This document shows, piece after piece, positions 24,111-36,902 of a stretch of 64,000 nt of DNA; position 1 is the stretch's first letter, and every line of letters starts with the position of its first letter. The notes beneath the pieces were generated by a model. The model saw only the letters and a list, made by a program, of their open reading frames with translations, did no database searches and was not told where the DNA came from. The stretch covers positions 2,679,678 through 2,743,677 of the forward strand of contig MU270015.1 in assembly GCA_021432635.1 (NCBI GenBank). Direction: 5' to 3'. The position numbers and the translations under genes were made by a program. The DNA comes from Thozetella sp. PMI_491. Taxonomy: Eukaryota > Ascomycota > Sordariomycetes > Chaetosphaeriales > Chaetosphaeriaceae.

Positions 24111-24399
24111 ATATAGTAGTTATTATAGAATTATCCCTAGGAGTAAGGCGTTATTTTTTTATTAATAAGAGGTATAAAAAGAAATAATAGGTTTATAATT
24201 TAATTATATTATATATCTTTACCCTATAAAGCCTAAGGAGAGCTAGATAAGGGGGAGAGAGAGGTAAAGGGGGAATAGTAATTTCTATAATTAGTTATAC
24301 TTATAAGCTAGAGATCTTTCTCTTCTTAGTTTATTACTTATAATTTAATATAATAGTTAGGTTTATATAATTAAAGTAATACCTTTACGTTTATAATCT

Positions 24400-27300
24400 C
24401 TTAAAATATATTAAGATAGGTAGGCTATAAGATAATAGAGACAGTTATTACTTAGTTAGTATTTATAAGGGTTATAAGCTTGCCTTAACTATATAGTAAT
24501 AAGTTGTTAAGGTTTTAGCTAATATATTAAAAGTAAAGGATTAGCTAGGTATATATACTCTTAGTAATTTATAAAAGCTCTTTATTAAGGATAGGGAATA
24601 AGAGGGTAAGGTATTATTAAAAGAAGTAGTAGAAGAGTAATATATTAAGCTTAATAAGGTAGGTAGGTAGTATGCTTAGGGTAAGGAGCTAGGCGTATAT
24701 ATTATTAAAATAGGTAAAGTAAAAGAGTATAATAATATTATAAAAGGTAATAATAAGGTCTTAAAGCTTATAGAATAAGTTGTCTATAGTCTTAATAGCT
24801 TTTTAGTTAGATATAGCTATAGTAATATATTAACTTATAAGCTTAATAGCTTTCTTAAGGCTTATAAGGGTAAACTTAACTATATTTTTAATAATATACT
24901 TTAAATAAGCCTAAATAAGGGCCTAGTAATATTAATTAGTAAGAGTAGGGAGTAGCTTAGATATAGTATTAGCGTAGAATATATAGAGAAGTAGGTTAAT
25001 AATAGCCTTGATAAAGATCTAGATATACTCTTAGCTTTAGCTAGGCTTGGTAATAAGGTTAAAGAGTTGCTTAAGGAAGGATTTACTCTACTAGTATTAG
25101 TAGATAGTGTTATAATAGATCTAAAGGCTTAGGATAGTAATAATATAAAAGTAGTACTTTTATAAGGTAAACTTATACTAGTTAGTAAGGTCTAAGAGAA
25201 AGGTAAACCTATAGTAGTTGTATATCTTAACTAGGCTAAGCCCTAGTTATTAGTGCCTAGATATATACTTTTAAAAGAGGCTGTTAAGTATAGTAGTAAG
25301 ATAGGGTAGGCTATACTAGGCAAAGTTACTTAAGTAATAAGTAAGGATATTAAAGAGAGAGATAATACTTTATAAGGTAAATAGGTTTTTATTATAATAG
25401 GTATAGATATAGTCTATAGCTTATAATGTCTTATTAAGGTTTATATAGAGAAAGCTGTTAAAAGTATTAGTAGGTATTATATAATAAGTGTCTAATAATA
25501 TATTAGTAGGGATAGGTATAATAGGTTTTAACTAGAAAAAAGTACTACCTAAAAGTATATACTACTACTACTCTTATACTTAGATATACTAGGTAAGTTC
25601 TAGGGTAAGGTAGATCTTAAACTATTAGCTTATATTAGATAAGATAATATCTTTATAAAGAATATAGTATATATACTAGTAAGAGACTATAAGGCTATAA
25701 GAGATATATATCTAGTTAATAGTAGTATAAGCTATAGTAGAAATACCTTTTTAGTCTTTATATTTATAGGTAAGGTTAATAATACCTAGGTATATAAAGG
25801 GATAAATATTATATATATTAAAGGCTTTTTTAATAACTATATATAAATAAATATATTATATACTATACCTATATATCTCTAATAAGGGGTATAGCTTAAA
25901 GATTAATATTATATTATTATAAAGGAGATAAATAAAATATTTTATAATATATATATAACCTATAAGGAGGGTATTAGAGACGTTATTACTAAGAAGTATC
26001 TTACTAACCTATTTAACTAGAAGCTTTTAAGTGTTAAGCTAGTAGTATTACTAGGCTAGTATAATATAATTATACTAGTATTATCTAGTACTTAGGTACT
26101 TTTTTAGTTAAAACTTAGCTACTAGATTAATATATTACCTATAAAAAAAGGCTAAGGGGCTAGGGAGTATAAGGTAGGCTTAGGCTTACTTTTTAAACTT
26201 ATTAAGGCAAGTAGCTATTAAGTCTGCTTTAAACCTTATCTTAAAGCCTTTTTAATTATAAAGAAAGAATATATAAGTAAAGACAACTATATTTTTAATA
26301 ACGTTATTATAGTCTTAGTTATAGTTATAATTAAGGGAGAGAAAGAGGCCTAGAGCAGTAGTAACTACTTAGATTATAGTAGTATTAAGAAATATATCTT
26401 TAAGCTAGTTATAGGTGTTAGCCTACTTATACCACTCAGCCTTATAAGCCTTAGATTAGGCAAGTATATCCTTAAAGGTAGTAGGGTAGTACTAGGTAAA
26501 TAAGGAGCTAAGAGAGTAAATAGCTAGGTAGATAATAGACTTAAAAAGGGTTTAGTATATTATATTAAACATATAAACTAAGTATCTAGTAGATATTCTT
26601 TTATTTATTATTATAAAGGCCTTAGGAAGTAACAACTAAAATAACACTAAGAGAAACAGGTAGACTAAGATAGTTCTAACTTAAAGGAAGATAAGGTAGG
26701 GGATCTAGTATATAGGTATAAGTATATTTATAGTAAAAGTGCCTTTATTATTAATAGGTAGCTTATAAGGGAATAAGACTTAGAGGTAGATAGATTTTAA
26801 GAGGAGGTTAATTAATAATAATATAGGTATATACTTAGTAATACTTTAAAAGATAGTAAGGTTATAAAAGACTAAGAGATAACTATTAATATTTAGGACA
26901 GCTATATTAAGTATAATAGAGTAAGAATAATTAAGATAAAGATAGACCTAAGCCTTAAAGAGTAGCTCTAAGGCTAGGCTAGAAAATATATGTTAGAGAA
27001 AGCTATAGTAAGGGAATAAAGGCCTAGGCACTCCTTTAAGTACTAATAAGATAAGGTGGTTAATATACTAGAGGCTAATCTTAACGCTTTTCTTAACAAG
27101 TATCTTCTTATACTAGTTATTTAACTAGGGGCTATTAGTTATCTCTAAGATTAATATATACTTTAAGTAAGACTTAAAATAGGATTATTTAATATTAAGA
27201 TAAAGGTATAACAAATAAGTAATAAGTCTAGTTAATAGGATAAATATAATAATATAAGTAAAGTAGTCCTTAAGGCTTAAAGGCTTTAAAAGCTAATTAA

Positions 27301-27480
27301 TAAGTATTTATTAGTTAGGGATAATAAGGCTATAAAAATTACTATATTAAAAGGCTATATCTAGGAAAAGAGGTATAATAAGTTATAAAGTAAGGATAAT
27401 AATAATATTATTATTAAACTAGCTAAACTAATTATAAAAGTTAGATAAAGGAGATAATAGTTTAGGCTAGTCTATAAAGC
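24400..27480 (+). pseudogene. Unidentified plus-strand coding remnant K
   Basis: I do not recognise this gene. One plus-strand frame from about 24481 to 25950 reads as ordinary soluble protein once RIP stops are read through. It is rich in K, L, V and G, with segments such as LLALARLGNKVKELLKEG near 25030 and VVVYLN near 25215. A second stretch, about 26200-27480, is also protein-like (for example NNVIIVLVIVIIKGEKEA near 26300) but in a shifted frame. No RT, integrase, DDE or recombinase signature was found. It directly follows A2 on the same strand as A's second remnant. It may therefore be a third gene of element A, whose A1 counterpart would have been lost at the LTR and gap at 11828. Confidence 0.35.
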
Positions 27481-28130
27481 TTTTTATATATAAACTAGTT
27501 ATAATAAGATTATATAAAGAGGAAGTAAGACTAAATAAGGAAGTTTTAATACTTATCTTACTAGGAAAAGTAGTATATCTAGTGATATAATATAAATATC
27601 TAATAACTATCTCTATTATTTTTAATACCTTTAGTATCTTTAATAAATATAACCTATAGATAGAGATAAATAAAGGGCTAGAAAGGCTTAGTAATACCTT
27701 TATAAGTAAGTTAAATAAACTATAAATCCTAGGCCCTTATTAGACTTTATTTAGAAAAATAGGTTATAATAATATCAGGTAATTTAAAATCTCTGGCTTG
27801 CCTAGTCCCTAATTCCTATTCCTCTTCCTCTTTATAATATATATATACCCTTATATATAGATATATATATATATATATATATATAATACACTTTACTTAT
27901 ACTTCTTACTAACTACTACTTAAAACATAGGTTTTATATTACCTATAAATAAGGCCTAGATTATTAAGGTTATAAAGCAGACTATATTTATTATAGAAAA
28001 AAAAAAAGGAAGTTATATAATAATAAAGGAGGAAAGAGAAATAAAACATTAAAAATAAGAAAAGTCTATATAGTAAAAACTATAGGGTAATAGATTTTAT
28101 TTAACATGTTATTCTTTAGATTAGTTTAAA
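27481..28130. other. Unassigned AT-rich spacer
   Basis: I see no coding similarity here. It contains a pyrimidine-rich stretch near 27800-27835, a (TA)n tract, and a purine-rich stretch near 28000-28060. Confidence 0.5.
27838..27892. repeat. (TA)n microsatellite
   Basis: Alternating T and A with few interruptions, the longest pure part being near 27864-27888. It is a simple repeat in RIP DNA, with possible cruciform potential only. Confidence 0.8.
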
Positions 28131-28133
28131 AAA

Positions 28134-28530
28134 ATATAAAGTCTTAAGATATTAATAATCTAAACTATTAACTAAGCTAATAGTTTAGTCTTATAAGCCT
28201 CTCTATATAAGATACTATAGTAATTTCTACCTATTAAAAATCCTTTCCTCCTATAGGAAATCACTATAGTTTCACCTTGTAAGAGATTACTATAGTTTTT
28301 ATCCATAAGAAATTACTATTATTTCTACCTATAAGAAATCACTATAATTTCCCATAATAGAAAATCATAATAGTTTCCTACTAGTAAAAATCACTATAGT
28401 TTCCACCTATAAGAAATCACTATAGTTTCCCACAGTAGGAAATTACTATAAAATATAGAGTCTTAAAATAGAAATAATTTAAACTATTAGTTAAACCAAT
28501 AGTTTAATAGGTCTTATAAGCCTCTCCACT
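28134..28530. repeat. 25-bp degenerate tandem array flanked by ~78-bp direct repeats
   Basis: Between about 28211 and 28450 a unit resembling AAGAAATCACTATAGTTTCC recurs around nine times with a period near 25 bp. It is flanked by two diverged direct repeats (about 28134-28210 and 28448-28530), both ending in GGTCTTATAAGCCTCTC or a close variant. Each flank contains an inverted pair, AAACTATT and AATAGTTT. Units keep more CA than the surroundings. There is no coding potential, and the units lack the unique spacers of a CRISPR array. Confidence 0.7.

Positions 28531-28557
<27 letters not shown>
28531..28557 (+). repeat. A27 homopolymer
   Basis: Twenty-seven consecutive A directly after the right flank of the 25-bp array and just before the G2c fragment. 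It could be a retroposon tail or a simple repeat. No LINE-like coding sequence is visible to its left. Confidence 0.7.
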
Positions 28558-28561
<4 letters not shown>

Positions 28562-28584
28562 CCAAACTTTAAACAGATCAGGAT

Positions 28585-28697
28585 AGTTAAAATAACCTGC
28601 TATTTATACCTGATAAGTGTAATAGTAAATAGTATCGTTAAGGATTAAGATAACTTTCTTTACTTTATACTTAGTGTTTAAAAGCTAAGAGAAGGTA
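28585..28697 (+). mobile_element. 3' internal end and polypurine tract of gypsy copy G2c
   Basis: These bases are the inverted counterpart of 33603-33705, next to the G2b 3' LTR. Both end in a purine-rich tract, here AAGCTAAGAGAAGGTA (28682-28697), directly before the LTR. They show that the LTR at 28698 is the 3' LTR of a plus-strand G2 element whose remainder is lost to the left of 28585. Confidence 0.75.
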
Positions 28698-29220
28698 TAA
28701 GTTAGGAGTAGTTAGTAGATTTTTTTTTTGTTTTACTTAGTATAGCTTTAGTATAAGAGGAATTATATAATAGATTTAGACCCTAGTCTGATTAGGCTAT
28801 ACTAGCTTAATTTATATAAGTAGTTAAAGGTTATTGTCTTACCTTAAGGAGGAGGACTATTAAGTTATTAATTAACTATTAAGATCTATCAGTTTATTAT
28901 TCTAGTAATTAACTTTATATATTTATTTCCCTAGATAAGACTAATTATAAGGCTACTTTATATAACTATTATAAGGCTTTACCCTATTCTTATATATTTA
29001 TCCTGCCTTAGTTAGAGCCTAGCACTTATTAGATCTTATATTAGTATATCCTCTTTTATATACTACTAGACTTATACTGTTTTAACAGCCCTACTTATAA
29101 ACTAAATCATAAGGTTGTGGTATTAGTTCTACACTATAGCTACTAGGCTATAAAGTGTATAGTAGTGGTGTTGTGTGTGGGTTGTTCTATATATACTCTA
29201 CTTTTTACTCCTTATTCTTA
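28698..29220 (+). mobile_element. G2c 3' LTR (523 bp)
   Basis: This LTR begins TAAG (from TGAG) after the polypurine tract and ends CTTA (from CTCA). It is inverted relative to the G2b LTRs 33081-33602 and 46696-47217 and has almost the same length. It abuts the G2a integrase end at 29221 in a TATATA stretch, so G2c probably truncated the 3' part of G2a by insertion. Confidence 0.85.
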
Positions 29221-32200
29221 ATATATAAGTATTAAAATATTAATCCTTATACTTAGTATAAGTAATAATATTATTAGTCTTTTATAGAGATACTTAACTA
29301 TAATATTTATATACTCTAGTTATTTATAAAATATATATTATTACTAGAATATAAAGAGGAGACTTATAATTATTATACTTTTTAGATAAATACTAGATAC
29401 TTTTATTATAATAATTTAGTTCTTAGTTTTATCTAAGGTTAATATATTATAGATAAGGGTTTAAAGGATAGTTAAAAGGATAATACTAGGATAATAATAT
29501 TAAAGCCTTATTAATTCTTACCTTAAGCTACTCCTTAAAATACCTAATAAGTTATTTATAACACTTTTTTAACTAAAGTTAAAAAAGAGTAGTAAAACTT
29601 AGCTTACTTTAAGTTATTTAAATATTATAAGTAAGACACTTAGTATATATTAGATTAATAATAGTAATTATCCCTAAGTCTTTTAATATAGATAGAATTC
29701 TCTTAATAATAGTATCTTATCTCTTTTAGTTTATCTAAGGTATAATTAATCTTTTTTCCTCTTATTTTTCTTTATATAAATATACCTGCTTTTTATTTAT
29801 ATTATTATAGTTATATTATTATAGTTATATTATTATAAGAGTATTATTTTATTAGTGTCTTATAAATACTCCTCTCTTTAACTAATAAGTAAAAAGCCTT
29901 CCTATTAAAAGCTAATAATATATTAGAAAACTAAAGTACTATCTTTTTTAGATAATAATTACCTTAGTTAAAGCTAACCTATAGTTTTTTTCTACTATTT
30001 TATAATAAGAAATAAAAGAAAGAAAGATAATAATAAGTTAACCTATACTTTATAATATAAGTATTTTAATAATTTTAAGACAAAAGGAAATAATTATTAA
30101 AGATAATACTATTATTTAAAAAGCTTCCTAAGCCTTTTAAACTAAGGATTTTTTATTTAATTAGGTCTAAACACTTATTCTTACCCTTTTTTACTCCTTA
30201 TTACTTTTTAAAGTAAAATATTTAATCTTTTTAATTTAAAATACTAACTCTCTTTAAAATATATAATTAATAAAATAAAAAATATATTAAATAACATCTA
30301 ATTTAATTAAAAAGAGTCTTAAAAGAAGAGTCTCTCTCTAGTTAAAGCTTAAATATTATTATCTTTTTAATTAATAACTTTAATTATAGTTAAAAGGGTA
30401 AAAATATAACTTTTTCCTTGGGATATATAAACTATAAATATAGTATTAAGAACTTTTTCTTTTCCTAAGCTAATCCTTATATAACTGCTTTAACCCTTTT
30501 TAAGACTAGATTAATACTTAAAATATTAAGTATTAACTTAAAAAAAGCTTTTAAGGGCTAAGTAGCTAAAGAGATAGATCTTAATTTTATTTAGTAGTTA
30601 TTTATTATATATAATATTATTATTATTATTAGATATACTTTAATTAGAGTTTTTATTATTATTACTTCTATTATTAAGGCTATTATTACTATTCTTTTCT
30701 CTTTTTATCTTATTAGTATTAATACCTTTATTAATAATATTATTAGGTTTTACTAGTATCTTATTATCTTTTATAATAGTTATTTTATTAACTTAGTTAA
30801 ATCACTTTATTCTAATTAAAGTATAAGTCTTAGATAAAAGTATCCCTTCTAGAGTTTTAAGATAATAGGCTTTATTTATATTTATTTTATCTACCTTATA
30901 AGGTTTTTTTTTATCTATATGTTAGCTTTTAACTTTATAACTTATTAATCCTATAAGTTAAGTTATAAATAACTATAAGACACTCTAGTATTACTTTTTA
31001 TCTATTAGGGTATTTCTTACTCTTAAAACATAATTATTAGGTATTAGTTATCTTTTAATAAACTATTATAAGTCTTTCTTATATAGCTTATATTATATTA
31101 TTATTAATAATTATAAGTCTTACTTTAAATAAGAGATACTCTTCTTAGTTAGTAATATTATTAATATTACTATAGATAGATTTCTAGTCTATTAGTCTTT
31201 AGGTTAATATATTATTCTTAATAAGTATTATAAGATTAATATAAAAGGCTAGTCTAGCTAAAGCTATACTATAGGTATTATAAACTATAATCTAATTAGT
31301 AAATAATATATTTAATAGGTAGTTTATCTATCCTTTAGTACTATTCTTTATTACTTTTACTAACCTATTAATAATTATCTAATACCCTCTTTTACTAATA
31401 TTATTTACTTATAAATTATAAGGTAAGATAATAATTCTTTTAATTTTAAACCTCTTATAGGCTTTAATTACTTTACTCTTATTTTCTAAGTTATTATTAA
31501 CAACTATTTTAACTAGGATTTTATATCTTATAATAATATTATACTTAAGGTATTATATTATAATTCTTAAGGTTATTTTACTAATTAAAAAAGCTTTAGT
31601 CTAACTTATTAATCTATAATAAAACACTAAAAGACTTATTTTACCCTAATTAATTAGTAAGTATTAAATATTAATATACTAATAATAAAATAAATATAGG
31701 GCTAGAGAGGTATAGATCTTTTTATTCTTATACTACTTTAGATTTTACCTTTAGTATAGCTTATAAAATTAAACTTATATTTTAATATACTTATATAGTT
31801 TATACTAGTAATAATAATCTTTAATATATTTATAAGTTAATTCTTATTCTTAATACCTTATCTTAATATAATACTATTAAAAGATTAACTCTTATTACTT
31901 AGAGTTATTAATTATTTAATAGTATAATATCTTATTTATCTCTTATAATTATAATATTTAGTTAGATACTATATATTTATAAGTATTAACTTTTTATTAA
32001 CATAGTTCTAGTCTGTTTATACCTTATAGTTTATAAAATAATATAAAATAGTTAATAATAGCTTTATATTCTTTAGACTAGACTCTTATTAACCTATCTT
32101 ATTATACTTATAAGGCAAATATAGATATAACTCTATATAAATAGATCTAAGTATTTATAAAATTATCTAGGTTATTTTCTACTTTTCTTTCCCTTTAGTT

Positions 32201-33080
32201 AGAGGTATTAAAAGGTTTTTAAGATAATATATTTACTATAATATTCTTAACTTTTAATATATATTTAAATATAAAATTAAAGTTATAAATCTATAAAATT
32301 TATCTTATAAGAAAGGCATTAAATAGGTTTAAATATATTCTATTAAACTAGTATATAATGATTTTAATGTTTGTCTTAATTATAAAATAGACTTTATATA
32401 AGTACTATTATAATTATTTAAGTATAGTTAAAAGTTTATAATACTTATATTTAATAGTATTATATTATTTTTTAACATCTATCTAGAAACTACTCTTATA
32501 CTAGCTAAGATATAAAAAGTCTTTAACTTATTATAATAATATTATTCTTTATCTTTTAAGACTTATATTTATATATAATATAATAAGTTTATACCCCTTA
32601 AAATAATCTAGGTTAATTAACACTAGTATAATAATAACTATTTACTTTAAGTCTTTTATAGCCTTTTTTTAATTAAAGCCCTAGTTAAATAAAACACTTT
32701 TCTTTTAAAGATAAAAGAGTAGTTTTATAATTATTATAAAGTTATTAATTTATATATAATAAAATTTAATTATATTAAAAAAGTCTCTCACTTTTAAAAT
32801 AATTTAATAGTTAAGCTATTTAATAATCTTAAGGACCTTAGCTTAAGTAGGGCTATAGCTATATATTTTATAGCTATACTCTAAGATTATTATTATATTA
32901 TAATACTACTAGGATTTTTCTCTAGCTATTATTACCTTAATAAGCTTATAGTTTAATAAAACTAAGTTAATATTACTAATATATTTTATAATATAATATT
33001 AGACTCTAAGTAATATAGCTTTATTATTATAGATTATAATTAGACCTTTAATATAGATATTATTAAAAAAAGCTTTATAT
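29221..33080 (-). pseudogene. Gypsy pol remnant G2a, part 1 (RT second half, RNase H, integrase)
   Basis: This aligns throughout with 36903-40776. In minus-strand reading the right end is the second half of reverse transcriptase. RNase H lies near 32230-32620 and starts with a LDYxKGxxLIILxxDxxLKG-like segment. Integrase occupies most of the rest down to about 29300. The break at 33080 falls inside RT, directly before the FLDDI-type catalytic segment. The missing upstream part lies at 47218, beyond the inserted element G2b. Stops occur throughout. It is more heavily RIP-mutated than G2b and therefore older or longer exposed. Confidence 0.8.
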
Positions 33081-33602
33081 TAAGAATAGGGAGCAGGAAG
33101 CAGAGAATATATAGAATAACCTATATATAACACTACTATTATACACTTTATAGCCTAGTGGCTATAGTATAGAACTAATACTATAACCTTATAATTTAAT
33201 TTATAGGTAGGGCTGTTAAAACAGTATAAGTCTAGTAGTATATAAAAGAGGGCATACTAATATGAGATTTAATAAGTGCTAGGCTTTAATTAAGGTAGGA
33301 TAAATATATAGGAATAAGGTAAAGCCTTATAATAGTTGTATAGAGTAGCCTTATAGTTAGTCTTATTTAGGGAAATAAATATATAAAGTTAATTATTAAA
33401 ATAATAGACTAATAGATCTTAATAATTAATTAATAACTTAATAGTCCTCCTCCTTAAGGTAGGATAACAACCTTTAACTACTTATATAAATCAAGCTAGT
33501 ATAGCTTAGTTAAACTAGGGTCTAGATCTACTATATAGTTTCTCTTATACTAAAACTATACTAGGCGAAATAAAAAAAAATCTACTAACTATTTTTAGTT
33601 TA
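33081..33602 (-). mobile_element. G2b 3' LTR (522 bp)
   Basis: On the plus strand it starts TAAGAATAGG and ends in AGTTTA, directly before the complement of the polypurine tract. It pairs with 46696-47217 in the same orientation and with 28698-29220 inverted. Its differences from the other LTRs are mostly C/T and G/A, so they reflect RIP and cannot be used to date insertion. Confidence 0.88.
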
Positions 33603-33617
33603 TACCTCCCCTTAGCT
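33603..33617 (-). other. G2b polypurine tract
   Basis: The minus strand reads AGCTAAGGGGAGGTA immediately upstream of the 3' LTR. A purine-rich tract at this place is the plus-strand primer site of LTR retrotransposons. The matching site in G2c is 28682-28697. Confidence 0.7.
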
Positions 33618-36600
33618 TTTAAATGTTAAATATAAAGTAAAGGAAGCTGCCTTAATCCTTAACAATATTGTTTACTATTATACTTATTAAGTATAAGCAG
33701 TAGGTTATTAATATTATATAGGTTTATATCTTCCTTTAGGCTTTTACTCTTTTACTTAAAACCTCCCTCTTTACTACTACTATTATAAGGGTCTCTAGCT
33801 TATTATTTCTACTCTAGTTAGGCCTAAAGCTATTTAACCTAGTTTCCTACTTTAATAGGTTAAGTAGTTAGCTTTCTTATAGATATAATAATATCTAATA
33901 GGCTTGGTTTACTATTAGTATTAATAGGCTTTAAGCTATAATAAGAACTAAGAATAGGAGTGTTTAAAAGAGATTTACCTAGAGAAGATCTGCCTAGGTT
34001 AGTCAATAGTTTCTATTAAGACTAGGTTATTAAGATACTCCTTTTATAGCTATATAAATAAGTTATTTAGCACTTTATACTAGCTTATTAGTCAGCTATT
34101 ATCTTAGCCTTAGAGTAATAATCTTATTATCTATAGAAGTTGTTAAGGTAGTCTAATAAGATATAGTTATTAAGAGATCCCTTATAATTATAAAAAAGCC
34201 TTTAACTATATTCCTCTCCTTTTATTAAGTCTAGAATTATCCTCTTAAGAGTAGCTAGTCCTTTGCCTTTCTTCTCCCTATTAAAGCTAAGTTTAGTAGT
34301 TTATTTGACAAGTTTCTCCTTATTAGGGTCCCTTATATTATTTATTTATTCTTTAATCCTATTAAGAGGAGGATAGGATAGATACTTAAAGGCTTTTAAT
34401 AGTATCTCTTTAATGTCTATAATTAATCCTTTTATAATACTCTTTCTTATATTCCTTAAAGTTATTAACTAAATATAAGTAGGTAGGACTTAAAGGGTAC
34501 TAATACTTTAATTAAAAGATAAGATCTTTTGTATTATATTTTTAACTTTAAGTAGAGTTAAGCTAGTATTTCTTATAGCTCTTACTATAGATAAGTTACC
34601 TACCTAGTTTAATATAGTGTTATAAATATCTTTTATAATACTAGGCTTAACTAGGTTTTATAAAGCACTTTTATTTTAATTATTAAGCTCTAGGTAGATC
34701 TAGTAAATATAGATCTTAACGGTTTAAAGGTTTAGGCTTATTTTCTTCTAGATCTAACTATAAGCTTATAAATATATCTAGTTAATAGGGGTTTATAATA
34801 TTATAAAGTTATATTTATAAAAGAAGACCCTAGTAAATTTAATAACTAATAGGCTATAGGTCTAACTAGTTAACTACTAGGTATAAGGTAAGGCTAAGAA
34901 TCTATAGTTATTAATATTAATATTATATTATTATAGCTATCCTAAGTAGGATATTAGATAGGTGTTTAGATTAGGCGTTAAGGCTTTTAATAAGTTAAAG
35001 AAAAATATATAACAGAGGCTTTTATTTATAATTAAAAGTAAGAAGTAATTGCTATTATTATAAATAAGAAATAGGAGGAATTACTTGTTTAAAGGGTAGG
35101 CTAATAGGCCTAAGGGTGCCTGGCTAATTATATATAGTAAGATCTATACTCTACTTTATAGGTTTATTATAACTAATTAGAGTCTAATAGTTATACTTAT
35201 ATTATTAAGCTAATCCTATTAAGTAAGGGTTCTTTTTAAATTATATAGCTTAAAAAGATGTATCTCCTAGCTTATATTATATATTAAGCTGTTTTTAAAG
35301 GCTAAGTATAAAACTAGACTAGGGAAGAAGGTTTATAGTAACTTATTATCCTCTTAGCCTCCTTAGGTATTAAACTAGGCTAGTTATATATTAATAAGCT
35401 TGTCTTAATAGATTTATATAGGGAATATTATTCTTAGGCTAAAGATACCTATAACTATATTAAGATAGGTAAGCCTAACTATACTAGACTATATCTCCTT
35501 AGAACTATCTATAAGTAATACTCTAATGTCTTAAGTAGTACTACTAGAGCTAAGAGTAGTAACTAAGCTTCCTTTAGGAATGTTTTAAGTATAACCTCTT
35601 AGAATAGTAACTACTATAGTAGCTACTGCCTTAGTTTAGTCCTTAATACTTTACACTAGCTAATTATAGCTATTGCCTTAACTTATTATACCTTAATTAA
35701 AAGAGAGAAGATAAAGAGGTAAGGTATTTTTAGTTGGTAAAAAAAAAGGGAAGCAAAGGAATTATTAGTGATTAACTAAAGGATTATATATTAAGGTGTA
35801 GATAAGCTTATATTTAAATATAACTATTAGGATAGTAAAGGTAAGAGAAATTAAGATTTTAAGTAAATACTAGCTCTAATTATAATAAGTAGCTACTAAA
35901 GTGATTTATAAGTAGTAGTTAGGTTATATAATTAAGGAGGGTTAGAGGTTAGTAGATAAGGAAGAGTAAAGGTATTACTAAAGATAAGAGTAAGGGAGAT
36001 TAAATAGTAGAGAGGCAACTAAGCTTATTTTAAGAGTGATACTCTTTTTATTCTTTCTTATTCCTAATAAACTACTTAGTCTAGTTAGAGTAAGGAAGGG
36101 ATTATTTTATAATAGTTATTATATTTAATATTAATATTGCCTCTTGGATAAAAGGTAGCTGTTTTTCTTTACTTAAGGGAAGAATAAAGTAGTTATTTAC
36201 CTCCTTAGTAAGAATAAAATAACTATTTAATTTATTATTAATACTCTCCTTTTAGTTAGACCTTCTTTAGATTTGCCTATAAAAAGGGGTGAGTTTCTTT
36301 CCCTTTCTTAATTATTATAACTCTTTCCTCTTTTTATACTACTTTTTTTTTACTTTTCTTAATTAGTACTTCTTATAGTCTCTGCCTTAGTAATTTATCT
36401 TTTAAAGATAGACCTAATTATAATATTAAATACTTATTAAACACCTTTTAGTAATAAGAAATAATAATTAGCCTCTTTTAAAGACTTTTAGTTTACTAAT
36501 CCTTTATAATAGTAGTCCTTTAATAAGCTATTACTCCCTTTTATTAAGCTTTAGCTTATTAGTATTATAAGACTAAGTCACCTTAAGTATATTAAGCTTA

Positions 36601-36902
36601 AGGAGCCTAACTTTAAATTTCTTTGCTAGAATATAAAGGTCTAGCGGGTAAAGAATTTAGAGTTTATAGTTAAGTAGAAACTCCCTGATCTAAGCGCTGG
36701 TAAGAAGAAGGGTAATACTATTTTAGACTTTTAGAAATGCCTTTTGTGTAGTAATAGTGTTTTTAAAGACTTTTAGGTTAAGCACTAGTTAAAACTGTTA
36801 AAGATAAAGTATTTTATTTATATTAAAGCCCTTAATAGTAGTTCTCTTAGAAAATATCTTAGTAAAATTATATTCTACTGTGATTAGGCTTATAGTCTTT
36901 TT
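33618..36902. pseudogene. Extra region E of G2b between integrase and 3' LTR
   Basis: This is 3.3 kb of DNA downstream of pol and inside the LTRs. Its first 90 bases also occur next to the G2c LTR. I do not recognise a protein. Plus-strand reading near 35000-36000 and near 36600-36890 is protein-like, for example NFKFL and VKHxLKLLK segments, which would make it antisense to pol. The minus strand was not excluded. It could be an additional gene, as some gypsy elements carry, or an unrelated insertion. No LTRs or inverted ends of a separate element were seen at its borders. Confidence 0.4.

Larger units (their letters stand above)
16710..24130. mobile_element. Element A, copy A2, 5'-truncated
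   Basis: This copy matches 4401-11827 throughout. The missing part of A1 (44-4400) includes the Walker A segment, so A2 was cut where B2 now ends. It is more heavily mutated than A1 in most places, with fewer remaining C and G. It contains a G14 run at 22142-22155 where A1 has only a short G-run. The similarity appears to fade around 24130, but A1 is interrupted by an LTR at the equivalent point, so the true end of A cannot be fixed. Confidence 0.75.

Noticed and set aside
28211..28450. CRISPR-like array of 25-bp repeats
   Set aside because: The units are degenerate and contiguous with no spacers. It is a minisatellite.
28698..33602. DNA transposon with ~520-bp terminal inverted repeats
   Set aside because: The inverted repeats are LTRs. 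Each has a polypurine tract on its internal side, and 33081-33602 has a direct partner at 46696-47217. The DNA between them is part of a gypsy pol that continues at 47218.
33618..36902. Envelope gene in region E
   Set aside because: No signal peptide, transmembrane or envelope-type pattern could be read, and even the coding strand is uncertain.
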